From Pyronema omphalodes (Eukaryota; Ascomycota; Pezizomycetes; Pezizales; Pyronemataceae): DNA of 64,000 nucleotides. A program made the position numbers and the translations under genes. The notes under the pieces are model-generated. The model was not told the DNA's origin. It was given only the letters and a program-made list of their open reading frames with translations, and did not search any database. Numbering within the stretch: the stretch's first letter is position 1; every line of letters starts with the position of its first letter. Location of the stretch: positions 930,001 through 994,000 of the forward strand of contig JAJJXM010000007.1 in NCBI GenBank assembly GCA_024516155.1, written 5' to 3'. Below are positions 37,606-50,182 of this stretch, one piece after another.

Positions 37606-39237
37606 CGGTGGCTGGGTGTATTTCTGGAGTTAGGAAAACGTAAGACTGGATGTAAAATAGGGTTGACAACTAGGCTTTTCAAGAATGAGATGATGAAGAA
37701 CGCCAGATAGCCTTGCCATGGATGCGGATTGACCGTCATCTAAGCTTGGAGAAGCCTAGGCAGAGCCCAGTGGATGGATCTCCAAATTCACGCGTGTATC
37801 TAGTTGTTTGGTGTTACTGTTGTATAATCAGGCCATATGGCTTGCGAAAGTGCAATTCTTAAAGAAACAAAGACCGCTTGTAACTCGAGTTTTAACTTGT
37901 TCTGATCTAGCACTACTGCGTAATCCCTGTCACACGTTGACGACATCCAGATACGTTTATCGACAGTTGCACCATGATAAGCATCAAATGCAGCCATCCG
38001 ACCCCACTGAGATGCCTGTAAAACCAACAGCATTAACCCGGACTTCAAAAATGACAGGTAAAAGAGATTCATCTTACAACGCAGATGAAGATATTCCAAA
38101 TACCTAGGGAATATTCATGGTTATTTCGGAGTAAAATCTTCTGTCCCCCAGTCATTCAAACTAACCGTTATTGACGCCCGCAGATCGCCAGGGCTTCGCA
38201 ACGTTACCCACAGACGAAATATGCGGCAATAATACCACCTTAAATTTATTTATATTCTTGTACCTGGCACAGAGATAGTCATAGTTAACGTGACCCAACT
38301 TAGCGCTTCGCAAATAGTAAACAAACAACATTACATGATGGCCACACAAAGCAGCCCGAAACAATTTCAACTTTCCTAATTCTCTCCCTAATAAAATCTA
38401 CTGCCTTATACTCCTCTTGCTACCCTTACCAACCGAATTTACTGTAAACCTATCCCAAAAGTCCACACTGCCACCTGACCCAGTATAACCTTACCTCCAT
38501 TATAAGTTGAAATGAACATAGTTATATTAATGAAGAATGCATGGCTGAGATATTCAAAAAAATAATTGACATAAGTCGGCGATTTTAACAGGTTTATTCA
38601 TAATACGCTGGCTGAGGCTTAGAAGGCTCACGCAGGACAAACGAAATGGAAATACCATCTTTAAGGTCTAAGCTACTTGGAGAAGTGAGCTAATCTCCTA
38701 CATCCAAATGATCTGCTTGGTTAAGGAAATAAAATCAAAGAAAAGAGTGGTAATTTAGGTAGATGGTTGTGTTGATGCGTGTGATATTCGGTGATTGTGC
38801 GTATGCAGCTAGCCAATGTTGCCACTGTCAATCTTGGCAGCTTCAACATGCGGTGTTGGAAATAGTGCAGAAACTATTGATGATAGGAATACAGAGTCTA
38901 CACAACACTAACTTGACATGATATTAGAGATGAATAACAGCACGGAAGGCAAACGAGTGCGCCAAGAACATTGGGAAGGTTTGAGCAACAGCAACTCTAT
39001 AAAGGCCAGGTATCAAGGTTCATCTGGGTTTATCCGAGTTGATTCGGCCAACAGTGTTTCTTGATCTGCCGAAGCGTAGTAGAAGCGCAACCGAATGATG
39101 AGATGGCTACCTGGTGCACCATACACCGTTCATTCCATCAACCACCTGATAGCCTTTTATTGATCAAGTTTCGAAATAGTACATTTCTAGCCAGTTTAAA
39201 TATACCATACTGCTTTTGCCGGGGCAATTTCTTAGCC
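37606..39237. other. Intergenic
   Basis: About 1.6 kb without a supported gene or notable repeat. Confidence 0.55.
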
Positions 39238-41170
39238 TTAGATAAATGGCTTTAATGTGCTTACGTGAACCTGCTGTTTCTCATTTGTGGGAGCCCCTCC
39301 CCCTTCTCCAGCTGCATTGATTGAGCTGGTTTTTGCTCCGTGGCATCCAAAAGATAAAAACGCTGCAGCAACGAGAGTGAGAAATGATTGAGTACCGAGT
39401 AGAGTACCCAAGATCATCCACTAGTGAACTAGAATTAGCAAGGTTTTCTTGACAAAAGAAATAGAGCAGTGTCCTACCATACGCTCCCAGTTAACCGTTA
39501 ATTTCACTCCAACACTCAACGCATCACCTGAGCCAATTTTCTTTGTATTTAAAGTATCCATCACCGCAATAGCACCAGCCACCCACCTCCCTAGAACATT
39601 TGCAGTCTCCACATTATCATGACCTGTGAGATTTCCCCAGGCTACACTGGTACTGAAATGCATCATTGAATGGTTTGCTGACGACCTTGAATGACCAGCA
39701 TTCAAGGCAATAGAAGCTCCTAATATCCGAGCGATTTCATCAGGGAATTCGTGCAGGTCATTCACAGTATTTCTGTTATACACTTGAGAGACAATTACAG
39801 TGCAGTTAAAAAGAACCCAGTCGTGCTTTTCTGTCCCGGTGTCGTGGTCGTGAAAACTGCCGGCGTAGAGACGGACACAGCGTGGTCCACATGGGTATAA
39901 GTCATTTTCCGGCTGAGAGTATGCCCATACTCTTGATGTTTGGTAAGTACGAGGTCTACAGAAGAAAAAGAGGGTAAGTATTAAGCTTACGTTCCGTTCC
40001 CCTCGTAGGCCTAAACTAGTTAACGCGAGTAACGGGCCAAGATATATTCTATAATTGGTCACTAACCTCAAGCCAGGTAATGTCCTGTGATGTGTTGACA
40101 AAAAGTGTATCTCCCTCCTTCATGATTGGAAGCGAAGTACACTGTGGTTTAATTTCGACATAACGGTCGGTCCTAAACGAGAGATGTTGATGAGAAGGTT
40201 GTAAATTATATTCGCGAAAGTGGTATTTCCAATTCGGCAAGCCATTTGGAGTCTGTTCTACCGCCGGCTTAACATTATTTAATGATGTATCGTTCGGGTC
40301 CATCGTAGCGATACCAATACCAACTAGTGGTACCTGATATCAGCCTCGATCAATATTTTGAACAAGGAATAAGAACAAACTTTGACCGTACGTATGAGCG
40401 ATATTCCATTGCTCATCCCGTGACGAAACTGGTGCTGTTCCATCGTAGTCGGTATCATGAACAGCTTCATAAATATTCCCTTTCCGGAAGACAGAGTTGA
40501 TCGGCCAAAATCCGTCCATTGATGTCATATTAACAACGTGGTTCGAGTGTAGACGGATAACGTTGCCTGGATCATATGAATACGCCATGCCTAAAAGGAT
40601 GATACCAATGTTGGCTCCCTGTGGCCTTTAGCTCCTGATCAGGAAATAGACAAGAAGCATCTTACAATCCCGAAAATGAGGACATAAGCGATCAGGAATA
40701 CAGCACGGTAAAAAGTCAGTTTAGTATGAAATTTCAACATGTGTTTACCACATTCAACCCAGCTCTGGAGCAGTTTTTTGAACTCTTCTGAGGGCACTCC
40801 TAGGATCGTCTCGGCTGTGACATTGTAGACATCATTGCAGATGACGAAAATATCCTTACAAGCTTCCTAGTACACCACAGCTTTCAGTATTTTCCAGTAG
40901 ATTATTGAAATGACGCTTAAGACATACTGGAAAATTTAGCGAGAGACCCAGGATTGCCGCATTAGCCCAAACATTGAACCATCGCTTAGTTGTCGAGGTT
41001 GTAACACCCTTCCGCTCGTAGTGTAGGAGGGTTCCGAAGATGGATGCGCAGCAGATTGTGGTAAGGAGCCAACGGATAGCAAGCCGCCGCCACTGATGTT
41101 TTGATGTTACTGTCAAGCCGGAGTCCATCGTGGAAGTTGCGTCAGACGAGAGGTTTCGGCTGGGAGACAT
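39238..41170 (-). CDS. Fungal multi-pass membrane protein of unknown function
   Basis: Seven exons proposed: 41170..40928, 40866..40666, 40618..40381, 40323..40067, 40010..39991 (20 nt), 39955..39478 and 39420..39238, giving 539 residues with phase kept throughout. The N-terminal region has membrane segments (WLLTTICCASIFGTLL, FNVWANAAILGLSLNF, RAVFLIAYVLIFGI) and the C-terminus another (WMILGTLLGTQSFLTLVAAAFL). Between them is a probable extracellular domain with VWAYSQPENDLYPCGPRCVRLYAG. This plan fits a large family of uncharacterised ascomycete membrane proteins. The exon 3/4 junction and the 35-bp intron at 39956-39990 are the least certain points. Confidence 0.68.
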
Positions 41171-42422
41171 GAAATCCTGCGCAGAATCTCATTGTCTTAT
41201 ATTTTATTTTGTGCTTCTACATACGTTGCAAATATATCGTAAAAATCCATGATAAGGTGCTCGCTTGAAATATTGTAACCATCCATAACGGCAATAGAAC
41301 CACTGGCAAAAGGCTCGGTAAGCCGAGCAATCATCACAGAATACATGCATTGGAGAATTTTGCATCCAGATGGATTAGGTTGTTGTTTTATTTCTTGGCG
41401 GCTCTAAGTTAAGGTAAGCCGAGAAATCATCATGGAATACATTCATTGGAGAATTTTGCATCCAGATGGATTAGGTTGTTGTTTTAGTTCTTGGCGACTC
41501 AAAGTTAAGGTAACCTCACAGGCTAGTGATGTGAGCATTGGTTGTTGGCCGAAATTTAGCGACGCCACGAGATGCTCAAAGCTTTTGTTACCTAATTAAT
41601 TAACGTTGTTTGCTACGCGCATAAGCGCGATAATGGAATGTGACAAGATTTTCAGACCGGTTGATAGGTTGAATAACAACGGACCCAGCCGATCTTTGAC
41701 ACGTTTATGGAAGCACAGTGGTAGCCACCGAACAATGGTGGTGTCACTTATCGCGCTGCAGTCGCCAAGGAAAACGAAGAAATCTTCCACTTGTCACTAC
41801 AAGTTCAAAAAATGGTCGTTAATGATAAAACATGTAGTTGAAATATTAAAGCGCTTTTATGAACTTTTCTTAGCTCATATACGATGATAGCTACCTCACC
41901 TTTTTCTTCGTTATAATTTGTATCTATTATGAACGCTGGCCCGTAGTTTAGATCATTTAGAATTCCTTGAAATTGAGAGGATAAAACGTGTCTTTACTAA
42001 ATGATTTAGTTGAGCTGTGTGCATTCCCAAGGATTGTTCTTTGACGTTTCAAAATACTTCACGAAATACACCACGTACTATTCCTTGGCGCAAGGAGACT
42101 ATCTTCAGGGAAAGACAGATAAGAATATTCATAACCCAATCAATCAGAAGACCCTATTATGGTAAATGCAAAGTTTTTTTGTCCCTCCATGTACAGATGC
42201 GTTGCCGTAGCATGAGAACTCAGGCCAGAATCTGGTCCTTACGTTTTGTACGTATCTTCTCCTACCCATACATTTGTCTCTGTCAAGAGTCTATCTTGGA
42301 ACGCTACATAATACTGTTTCTTTCGTCTTCCTGGACATAATACACATGGATGGGATACTATAGTACGCTCCGTATAAAATGTGCAACAGTGCAATTATTT
42401 ACATCACTTGTGGTGCGCCCTG
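41171..42422. other. Intergenic
   Basis: No gene supported. It contains a 96-bp tandem duplication at its left and ends at the terminal repeat of the mobile element, whose left target-site copy CCTG is at 42419-42422. Confidence 0.55.
41317..41508. repeat. 96-bp tandem duplication
   Basis: Two adjacent copies, 41317-41412 and 41413-41508, both starting GGTAAGCCGAG and sharing GGAGAATTTTGCATCCAGAT. They differ at only a handful of positions. Non-coding. Confidence 0.9.
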
Positions 42423-42464
42423 CCCTATGGTACAAGAAAACGAGTGAGAGTGGTTTAGTTCAAA

Positions 42465-43010
42465 CACCTTCGTGGTTTAGCTAAACACCGAAAGTGTTTA
42501 GTTAAACACCCTAAACACCAAAGTTGTTTAGTCTGATTTAAGGTGTTTAGCTAAACCACCCATCGTTGTTTCAAAGTGTTTAGTTAAACACCCCTAAACA
42601 CCGAAGTTGTTTAGTGTGATTTAAGGTGTTTAGCTAAACCACCTAGCGTTGTTTAGTTAAACAACTACCTTGATTTTTTTTTTTTGTGGGGTTTATTTAA
42701 ACACCCTAGGGGTGTTTAAATAAACACCTTCTTTTCCGCTTATTCTTCGGTATTTATTTAAACATCCTAGGGGTGTTTAGATAAACACCCTAGAGGTGTT
42801 TAAGGATGTTTAAATAAACACCTCTTTTTTCGCTTATTCTTTGGTGTTTATTTAAACACCCTAGGGGTGTTTAAGGATGTTTAAATAAACACCTTCTTTT
42901 TTACATATTCTTTGGGGTTTATTTGAACACCCTAGGGGCGTTTAAATAAACACCTTCTTCTTCGCCTATTCTTCGGGGTTTATTTGAACTATCCTCTGAC
43001 GTTTAAATAA
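42465..43010. repeat. Palindromic GGTGTTTA array (left)
   Basis: Repeated palindromic modules such as AAACACCCTAGGGGTGTTT and TTTAAATAAACACC, spaced by CTTCTTTTCCGCTTATTC-like linkers. Two sub-blocks exist: GTGTTTAGTTAAACACC modules repeating at about 78-80 bp, then CCTAGGGG-centred modules repeating at about 75-90 bp. The motif occurs in both orientations. Confidence 0.85.
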
Positions 43011-43689
43011 ACATCTACAGTCCACTTCCTAGGGATGGCGTTTCCATGGTTCATATAAATCACCCTGCAGTGTTCTACTGAACATTCAGTTTTAACCTGT
43101 AGAGCTGTGTTCTGCTTATGTTTGTTGATGGAAGTGGATATGGCCTTAGTGCGCATCCCTTCCTTATGTTCTGTTCGTTCTGCCGTTGTTGTTCCTCGTT
43201 CTTCATCCATTTCATTCACTTGTTTCTCCACCTCCATCTTTCCCTCTTGTTTGACTGTAAGTTTTTCCTCATGTCAAATGTTTGTCCCTCAACAGAATTT
43301 GCTAGTTCATACACCATACACCACCGGAGGGAAAAAAGAGAGAGAGAGGGGGGGAATTGGGATATGAACTTCTAGATACTCGCTGAGTCAAGTACTGCAA
43401 ACCAACCCCACAAATATCCACAATGCTAACCAGACAAACAGGATGCTCAGAAAACCTAAGTCTATTTATTGAAGCGATCCATGATTCCAGCATATGTAAG
43501 GGTCAATTAAAAAAGGCACAAAGCGAATGGTACTATACAGAGAGCAGGAGCAGGAGTAGGAGGGGTGAGGAGGGAGGTGGGAGGTTCCTGTATGTATAGA
43601 TAGAGGACCTGGCAATAGCTAGAGACATGTTATATAATGAGCGAGTGGTTTAGTAATTAATTTAAAACATTTAAAAAATATCTGAGGTG

Positions 43690-44110
43690 CTTGATCAAAC
43701 CACTATTGTGCAAGGTGTTTAAATCGGTGTTTAAAGGTGTCTAGTAGGTGTTTAGATCGGTGTTTAAAGGTGTTTAAAGGTGTTTAAATCGGTGTTTAAA
43801 TCGTTGTTTAAAGGTGTTTAGTAGGTGTTTAAAGAGGTGTTTAAAGGTGTTTAAAGGTGTTTAAATCGGTGTTTAAATCGTTGTTTAAAGGTGTTTAGTA
43901 GGTGTTTAAAGGTGTTTAGTAGGTGTTTAAAGAGGTGTTTAGTAGGTGTTTAAAGGTGTTTAGTAGGTGTTTAAAGAGGTGTTTAGTAGGTGTTTAAAGA
44001 GGTGTTTAGTAGGTGTTTAAAGGTGTTTAGTAGGTGTTTAAAGAGGTGTTTAGTAGGTGTTTAAAGGTGTTTAGTAGGTGTTTAAAGAGGTGTTTAGTAA
44101 ATGAATTTTG
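43690..44110. repeat. Direct GGTGTTTA array (right)
   Basis: About 35 direct copies of GGTGTTTA followed by AA, AATC, AAGA or GTA, making units such as AGGTGTTTAAAGAGGTGTTTAGT. All copies keep one orientation, in contrast to the left array. Confidence 0.9.
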
Positions 44111-44297
44111 CGGGTGTTTGAATTAAACACCTTTTGTGGTTTAAAGTGTGGTTTGATTAAACACCTTTTTTTTGTACCACAGGGCCTGATAATCATCTCC
44201 CCCTGTAGTATTTAGTGCGTTAATATGCAGACTTATTTACTGGAGCATCGTAAATACAATCAAAATTTGCTAAGATGGATTCATTGGGCTCCTCATA

Positions 44298-45927
44298 TTA
44301 TCTACCAAAACCATGCGCCCATGAGTATATCTGCATCAAATCTGTGTAACTTGGATCCGCTCCATCATCTGAATCGCTTTCACCGTCCGAATCGTCTTCG
44401 TCATCCGAATCCTCTTCATCGTCCGAACCTTCTGCATCTTGTGCATCCTCCTCATCGTCCAAATCCCTCACCTCGTTCATATCCTCTATATTCTCTGAGC
44501 TACCCGACGCATCACTGTTACTCCAAATATCTGGGTTTCTCAAAAATTCACAGAGACGTTTCAGAGAAAGCATGTCCAACCTTAGTTTCGCTATATCCTG
44601 TAATTTGGCAGGATAAACATCAAGTGCATGGCCATTCGGATGTCCCATGTGAACGTATGCCTTCTTGAATTCATATGCGTCCTCCGGAACAGCAATGTCG
44701 TAGCAACCATCATTATCGCTTGATAGGCAAAACTCGAAGTGGTCCAATTCCGGCAACTTTTCTCGGATTTCGTCGAAGACCTCATACCATCTTTGAGGGA
44801 AATTAATTTGCCACAACGTATGCCAAGGATCAACTGTCACGTAAGACAATGGGAACTCATAAATCTCGGTGTACCTATCCAGATTGCAACTAGTGATCCT
44901 GGTGTGGCTGATAATGGCACAGTCAATAAGCTGCAGATTCTTTAATGTTAACGAATGTGAGTAGATCCATTTAAACTGTTCCTCCTTGCCAAAACAATAT
45001 TTGTGAAGTATCAGAGTCTCCAGCTGGCGGAAAACAACATCCTGTGTGACTAATCTTAGGGCAGGATTGTAGCCTGAGCCGCAACGGTCATTATTAATCT
45101 CAAGGAACTTCAAGTTCTCTGCAGCGTGGGCAAGCCACTGTCGGGGAAACCCTTCCATTCTCTCCCAGTTGGAGTGTTCCCTACGGTTCCAGATGGCAAA
45201 GTTAATTCGCAGCTCGGTAATATGACCCATAACTACCCGGAAGTCTCTTTCCCATGGAATTTCGTCATCTGGAACGCCGTGGTTGATCGTAAGCTTCTGG
45301 ATATTAGGGCACTTATCTGGGGATATTGCCCGAAACATTGTACTTAAAACAAAATGGTTGAATCCAAGATATCCGTCGTATCCACCGTAATATTGAACAT
45401 AATCTTCTGGAAAGTTGAGCTTGAAATGGCAAAGATTCTGGAAAAGATTTAACTTCTGTAAGGCAGATCTGAAAGGCGACCGGATATTTCGTGAGACTGT
45501 TCCCCATTGATCCTTGCCTATATAACTTACATTAGCTTATTCAGGATTCACGTTAACTTCATTTTGTATATGTACCAAAGTCCAGTACAAATGTCCTGAC
45601 AATCATGCGTAACGAATCAACATTAATGATATTGTTGAGTAATCTTACGCCTCTGTCCGGAGAGTACACGTAGTTATCGCACGGAGATCTTCGAATATCA
45701 TGCCGGGTGTCGTTGTGGAAAAGAACGACTTGCGTGAATAAAGCTTCTGTTGCAAACCCAGAAAGCTGCTTACACACAAGTCGTAGTCTGCGGAGGCAAA
45801 AGACATCCACTCCATTATCGCATTGGACGTCTGAGTGATTGTCAAAGAAATGTGAACCGTTAGACGAGCCTGCCCAACGAACAATTCGCCGCAATATCTC
45901 GGGAGGTAAATCGAGTAAGTTGGACAT
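44298..45927 (-). CDS. F-box protein with acidic C-terminal tail
   Basis: Two exons: 45927..45576 and 45517..44298, giving 523 residues. The N-terminus LLDLPPEILRRIVRWAG...CLRRLRLVCKQLSGFATEALF (about 4-70) is an F-box, which would bind Skp1 in an SCF ubiquitin ligase. The middle has Leu-rich, LRR-like spacing (LKFLEINND, LETLILHKY, LKNLQLIDC) that probably selects the substrate. The last 50 residues are an Asp/Glu/Ser run, likely disordered and a casein-kinase-2 target. The 58-bp intron is GT..AG in frame. The mobile element ends 113 bp beyond its stop codon. Confidence 0.82.
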
Positions 45928-47844
45928 AGCTTGTAGGCGGTATATCGGCAGTTATGGCTGATAGATTCTAGAAGGTGCGGCTGAAATTGGTGATGATGTA
46001 GTGTGATGAAGATAAAGAGCTCTATTTTAACTGTGTCGGGATCAGAATCCTTGCTTGAGCTCAGAACTGATCCATTCGGCGGGGGCCCGAACTATGATTT
46101 TGACCCTCAAAAGGAGTGTCTTCAACACGAGTATCTGCAACCACACCCAAAATATTGAATGTTGGCTTCAACTCCTTCCTGTACCGACGTTAAAGTTGGT
46201 AAACTGTTTATTACCGCCAAAGCAATGGTCAATAGCCATGCTCCGCTATGTTGCGTATGAATACGGGGCTTCTAGGTACCGAGATCGAACCCATCGCCAA
46301 ATATTGGGGCACTCCACTGGAAACCCACAGGTAAAATAGCATACATATGGGCCATGATATTTGGGGGTTGGTGACAAAAAGACATTCACCACTGGTGTCA
46401 GTCGTTATTTCCGGTGAAGTTACTGTAACCGAAGTTACAATGAATTCGTTGTACGTGATTGCAAATTATTTCCCGGGGCCATCCTGGGATACGGCTTCAA
46501 TGTGAATGGTGCTAAGTTTTCATTTCTTTGATGTATCAGTCAAGAAAGCAGGACTCATGCCTAGCTGCACACATAAACTTGTGGCGTGCGTCTCATCTGC
46601 TTAGGGAATCTCCCCAGGCCTACAGCAGTTAACAGATGCGAAGATAAGGAATCAATTACAACTGATTCAACACCAGATTTTCTCACATGATATTTTATTT
46701 CTCTCAATTAACCCCTCAGTCCACCAGGTAGGGTCAAAGCGCCGGTTGAGGGTCGCAGAACTATCCGTCATGCGATATCACTCGGTAGAATGCTTTATGA
46801 CGTCCACGAATGGCGCCTCAATTCTTCCACGACTCTTTTCAGTCCCTCTTATTGAATAATACAGAGATATTATGGACGTTTCTACACCTTTGAATGACAA
46901 CCCACTGGACTGGTCCTGGAGCCTTGAATGCGCGTCAACCTGTCCCAACGTCTGGAGAGTGTCCGGGGACGTTGGCCCACGTTATTTGACCAGTGAGCCC
47001 AGGCAGGCTGAGTCTGGTACTGTAAGGGGAGGGGAGTGAGTAGCATTTGGTAAAGGTTCTCGATAACAAATTTGCCTGCAGCAAATCGGTCCCGCAGAGT
47101 ACCTCTCTGGTCCGTGGGTATTTTTGAGGGGACATGGGACGAGCTTTTTTCGACCTTGCGGAACTAATGAATGATTCATTCCCTAATTTTGACCTTTAGG
47201 TGAAAGGTCTTTGATTTCTCAATGTCCGCCCATTCCATTAGACCTATCTAGCGGCAGCATCTTTGGGCACCAGTCAGCACTCGCACTAGCGAGTCGGCGA
47301 TTATGTTTAACCCTGCGCATGGACAGAAGTGCATTGATTAGTCAAAATTTTAGCTAGAGATTAGTTTCGCATCTGCAAATTTTGATTAACTCTGAATAAT
47401 CGCTGCTGCTGTAATAGCGAATATATTATCGTCGTAGTTTGCCCGTTAGCTGCATGTTTGGCAGGACTTTCGGTGTGCAAAAGTGCAACGTTCAGTGTGG
47501 CAAAGTCCTTTCACAGTGTGATCAAAGTTTTACGATTCAGTTTACTCAATTTTATGAATCAAGGCATCTAAAAGACAAGAACATTTCCACCGCGATTATC
47601 CGCAGTAGTCCACGCTAGACAACGCCGCACTTTCTCCGACCACTAGCATTCATATATCCGCACGTACACAACGCATCATACCAGGTACCGTTTTCCGAGC
47701 CACTACGGCTTACATACCCAATTTCCACTACCAAAAGTACACGCCGCCCAAACAGAGACACAGTATTAAAACCCATACCCAAAAACTCCATTTTCCTTAC
47801 AACGCACCGAAACAAAGAAATATCAATTCCGTCACAACTTTCTC
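45928..47844. other. Intergenic
   Basis: About 1.9 kb between two minus-strand genes with no supported gene. Confidence 0.55.
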
Positions 47845-50182
47845 TTACATTGCCCCTCTCGCAGACCCCGGTGGATTCACCTCCTTCATCTCCGGACTTC
47901 TTTGCCTCTGTTCAAATCCCTCCGGCAACGGTGGCGGATAATGCCCCTGAATCTGTCCGCTCATCGACCCATTCGCCGGGCTACCCAACCTTACTGGACT
48001 CCCCGGGCTGCGTGGAAGCGGCGGTGGGCTCCAACCTTCAACCTCAGGTGCTGGAGTATGCCCTTGCGGCAGCTCTACCGGAGCCTGTTGTATTCCACCA
48101 CCAGGCGTTACAGGCGAATCCCCAAAATCATGAAATAACCTAGGCGAATAACCTCCAATTCCGGTTGCATACTGGCCGCTCTGATCTAGGGGTGGATGGG
48201 GATGCGGTGGGGGTGAGTAGATACTGTTGTTGTTAACCCAGTTTCCTGCAGTTGGCGAAGTAGAGCCGGGTGGATATTGTGGTACGGGTGCTAGGACTCC
48301 CGGGGCGCCACTATCGCGGGCTTTGTAGACAGGCGGCTGATCCTGCGGGGCAGCGGAGTAGGCGGTCTTTTTCCTGCGGCGGAGGATGAAGAAGGCAGCT
48401 AGCCCTCCTAACAGTAGGAGACCGACGATTATCGGGACTAGGATGGTGGCTCGTTTCGCATTCGTTGAAAACGGACCGTCGTCGTTTGCACCGGAGGTTT
48501 TTTTGGGGCCTGTAGGGGCTGAGCGAGTGGGCTGACGTTCCACAATGGCTACTGGACGGCCAAAGAGGCGCTCGACTTCAGGGGAGTTAAATCCTTTGTC
48601 AGGTTTTGGTTGCGAGGAAAGACCCTTTTCGTCACCACCAATTATATTACGGATGTCGGAAGGTACGCTGTATCTATTACGATCGGGAATATATTTACCC
48701 CAATAATAAGATTCGCTACCACCGTCAACTTTACTCAATACCAGGTTATGCTGGCCCCAAATGTCTGGAGCGTCGCAATTTTTCGCGTTGGGATCTTTAG
48801 GGAATTGACCTCCAATTACCATCATTTGAGCGTTCTTTATAACGGAACAGGTTAGGTCGTAGTGCGGGAAGTCATAGTTCACAGTACCATTTGTTGGTGC
48901 CTTTGGGCCGGCGATTGGGTAGAGCTTGATCCATTTGAAGCTGGGGACGGTGAGGACATAGACGTCATCGAAACCTGTGGAGTTGACACCGAAACCGAGA
49001 CCACCGTAGATATAGCTAGAGATATCATTATTAATTCACGCTCATGGCGTTGAATATATACATGAATGACATACATATTTGATGAAAGCTTCGACTCGGC
49101 CGTTGCTACACCGCCGCAGAATCGTCTTCTTGGCTCCGGAATATCGCCAGTTGCGTTCTGGGTATACCATTTCTGACTTCCCATGTCGTAAATATCTGTT
49201 ATAAAATGTTAATCCTCATCATTTCCAAAAAGAAAACCCGCAGCAAAATAAAGATAATCCCGGAACATACCTATAGTATCCATTGGTAAAAACTCCTCCT
49301 TCGCACCATCCTCCATCCCAATCCTGATACCCCCAAAGTTAAGTAACATTCCCTTATCCCCAAACGGCACATAATGCAGAGTTCCTTCAGCACGTCCCTT
49401 CCCATCAGCTGGGCCCGTCCTATTCGCCCATACATCTTCCTCCATATTATATTCCAATAACTTATTCATCGCCTTCCTCCCCCCCTGCCAATTTACATTA
49501 CTTCGATCGCTCTGATATCCACCTAAATAATATCCCATACCAAGATGCTCTACGCTAGTTCCAGCGCCAAATGATAACCGCGTTATAGATCGGTCAGTAG
49601 GGTCCCGCGTCGACCATTTGTCGAAGTATGTGTCGTAGGTCCAAAGCTGGAAGCTCATCTCGCGCATGACACTAGCGTCGGGGTATTCACCGCCGTATTG
49701 GAACAGACGTCCGTTGGTGCCATCCGCCCATAATATACCACCGATAACGGAGGGTACTTCAGCGGGTTTACTGAGGTTTGTGCGGAGAATCGGCATATCC
49801 AACGGCTTGCCGCTATCGGAGACGGTAACATCGAGATCGTGAAATAGAAGTCGTTCATCTAACGCAAGCAATCAGCGATGTAATTCAAGTCAAACGGCTA
49901 GGGAATAGAGTGAAGTAAATGCATACTTGTAAAGTTTTGGCCGCCTTTGTTGGGGAGGTTTAACTGGCCATCATTGATATACAATCGATTGTTGATAACG
50001 GCGGCTAGGCGCAGGTGTCAGTAACTGCAATGCGCATCCGCAAGTAGTGAGCCGTGATGTTTGGGAATTCTGGAGATACCTTCATGACTAAACCGTCGAC
50101 AGAAATCCTTCTTCGGATCATATTGTTGTGCCAGTGCCGTGGTCCAAGCCGTGGCTACAACCAAGTATTTCCACAAACTCAT
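47845..50182 (-). CDS. Kelch-repeat type I membrane protein
   Basis: Five exons: 50182..50080, 50004..49927, 49858..49271, 49195..49075 and 49015..47845, giving 686 residues. A signal peptide (MSLWKYLVVATAWTTALA) leads into an extracellular beta-propeller with kelch blades: RRFSHEAAVINNRLYINDG, GRLFQYGGEY, LGMGYYLGGYQ, LLNFGGIR, YIYGGLGFG and MMVIGGQF. A membrane segment (ATILVPIIVGLLLLGGLAAFF) and RRRKK stop-transfer follow. The cytosolic tail of about 190 residues is Pro/Gly-rich (PPPHPHPP, YPPPLPEGF). This is a widespread fungal arrangement of unknown cell-surface function. All introns keep frame. Confidence 0.88.

Larger units (their letters stand above)
42423..44184. mobile_element. Probable non-autonomous DNA transposon with subterminal repeat arrays
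   Basis: The 1762-bp unit has inverted termini: CCCTATGGTACAAGAAAA at the left and, read on the opposite strand, CCCTGTGGTACAAAAAAA at the right (16 of 18 identical). CCTG directly follows the right end and precedes the left end, a candidate 4-bp target-site duplication. Both inner flanks carry arrays of a GGTGTTTA motif, as transposase-binding subterminal repeats often do. The core (about 43010-43690) has only short frames and no transposase I recognise, so it should depend on a helper in trans. Superfamily not assignable from the ends. Confidence 0.65.

Noticed and set aside
43107..43375. Short frames inside the mobile element core as a transposase
   Set aside because: They are 82-86 residues, overlap in several frames and lack any catalytic motif.
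46255..46300. GGTTCGATC word (minus strand) as a tRNA T-arm
   Set aside because: No pairing stems or acceptor arm fit around it. A similar GTTCAAATC near 51770 also fails.
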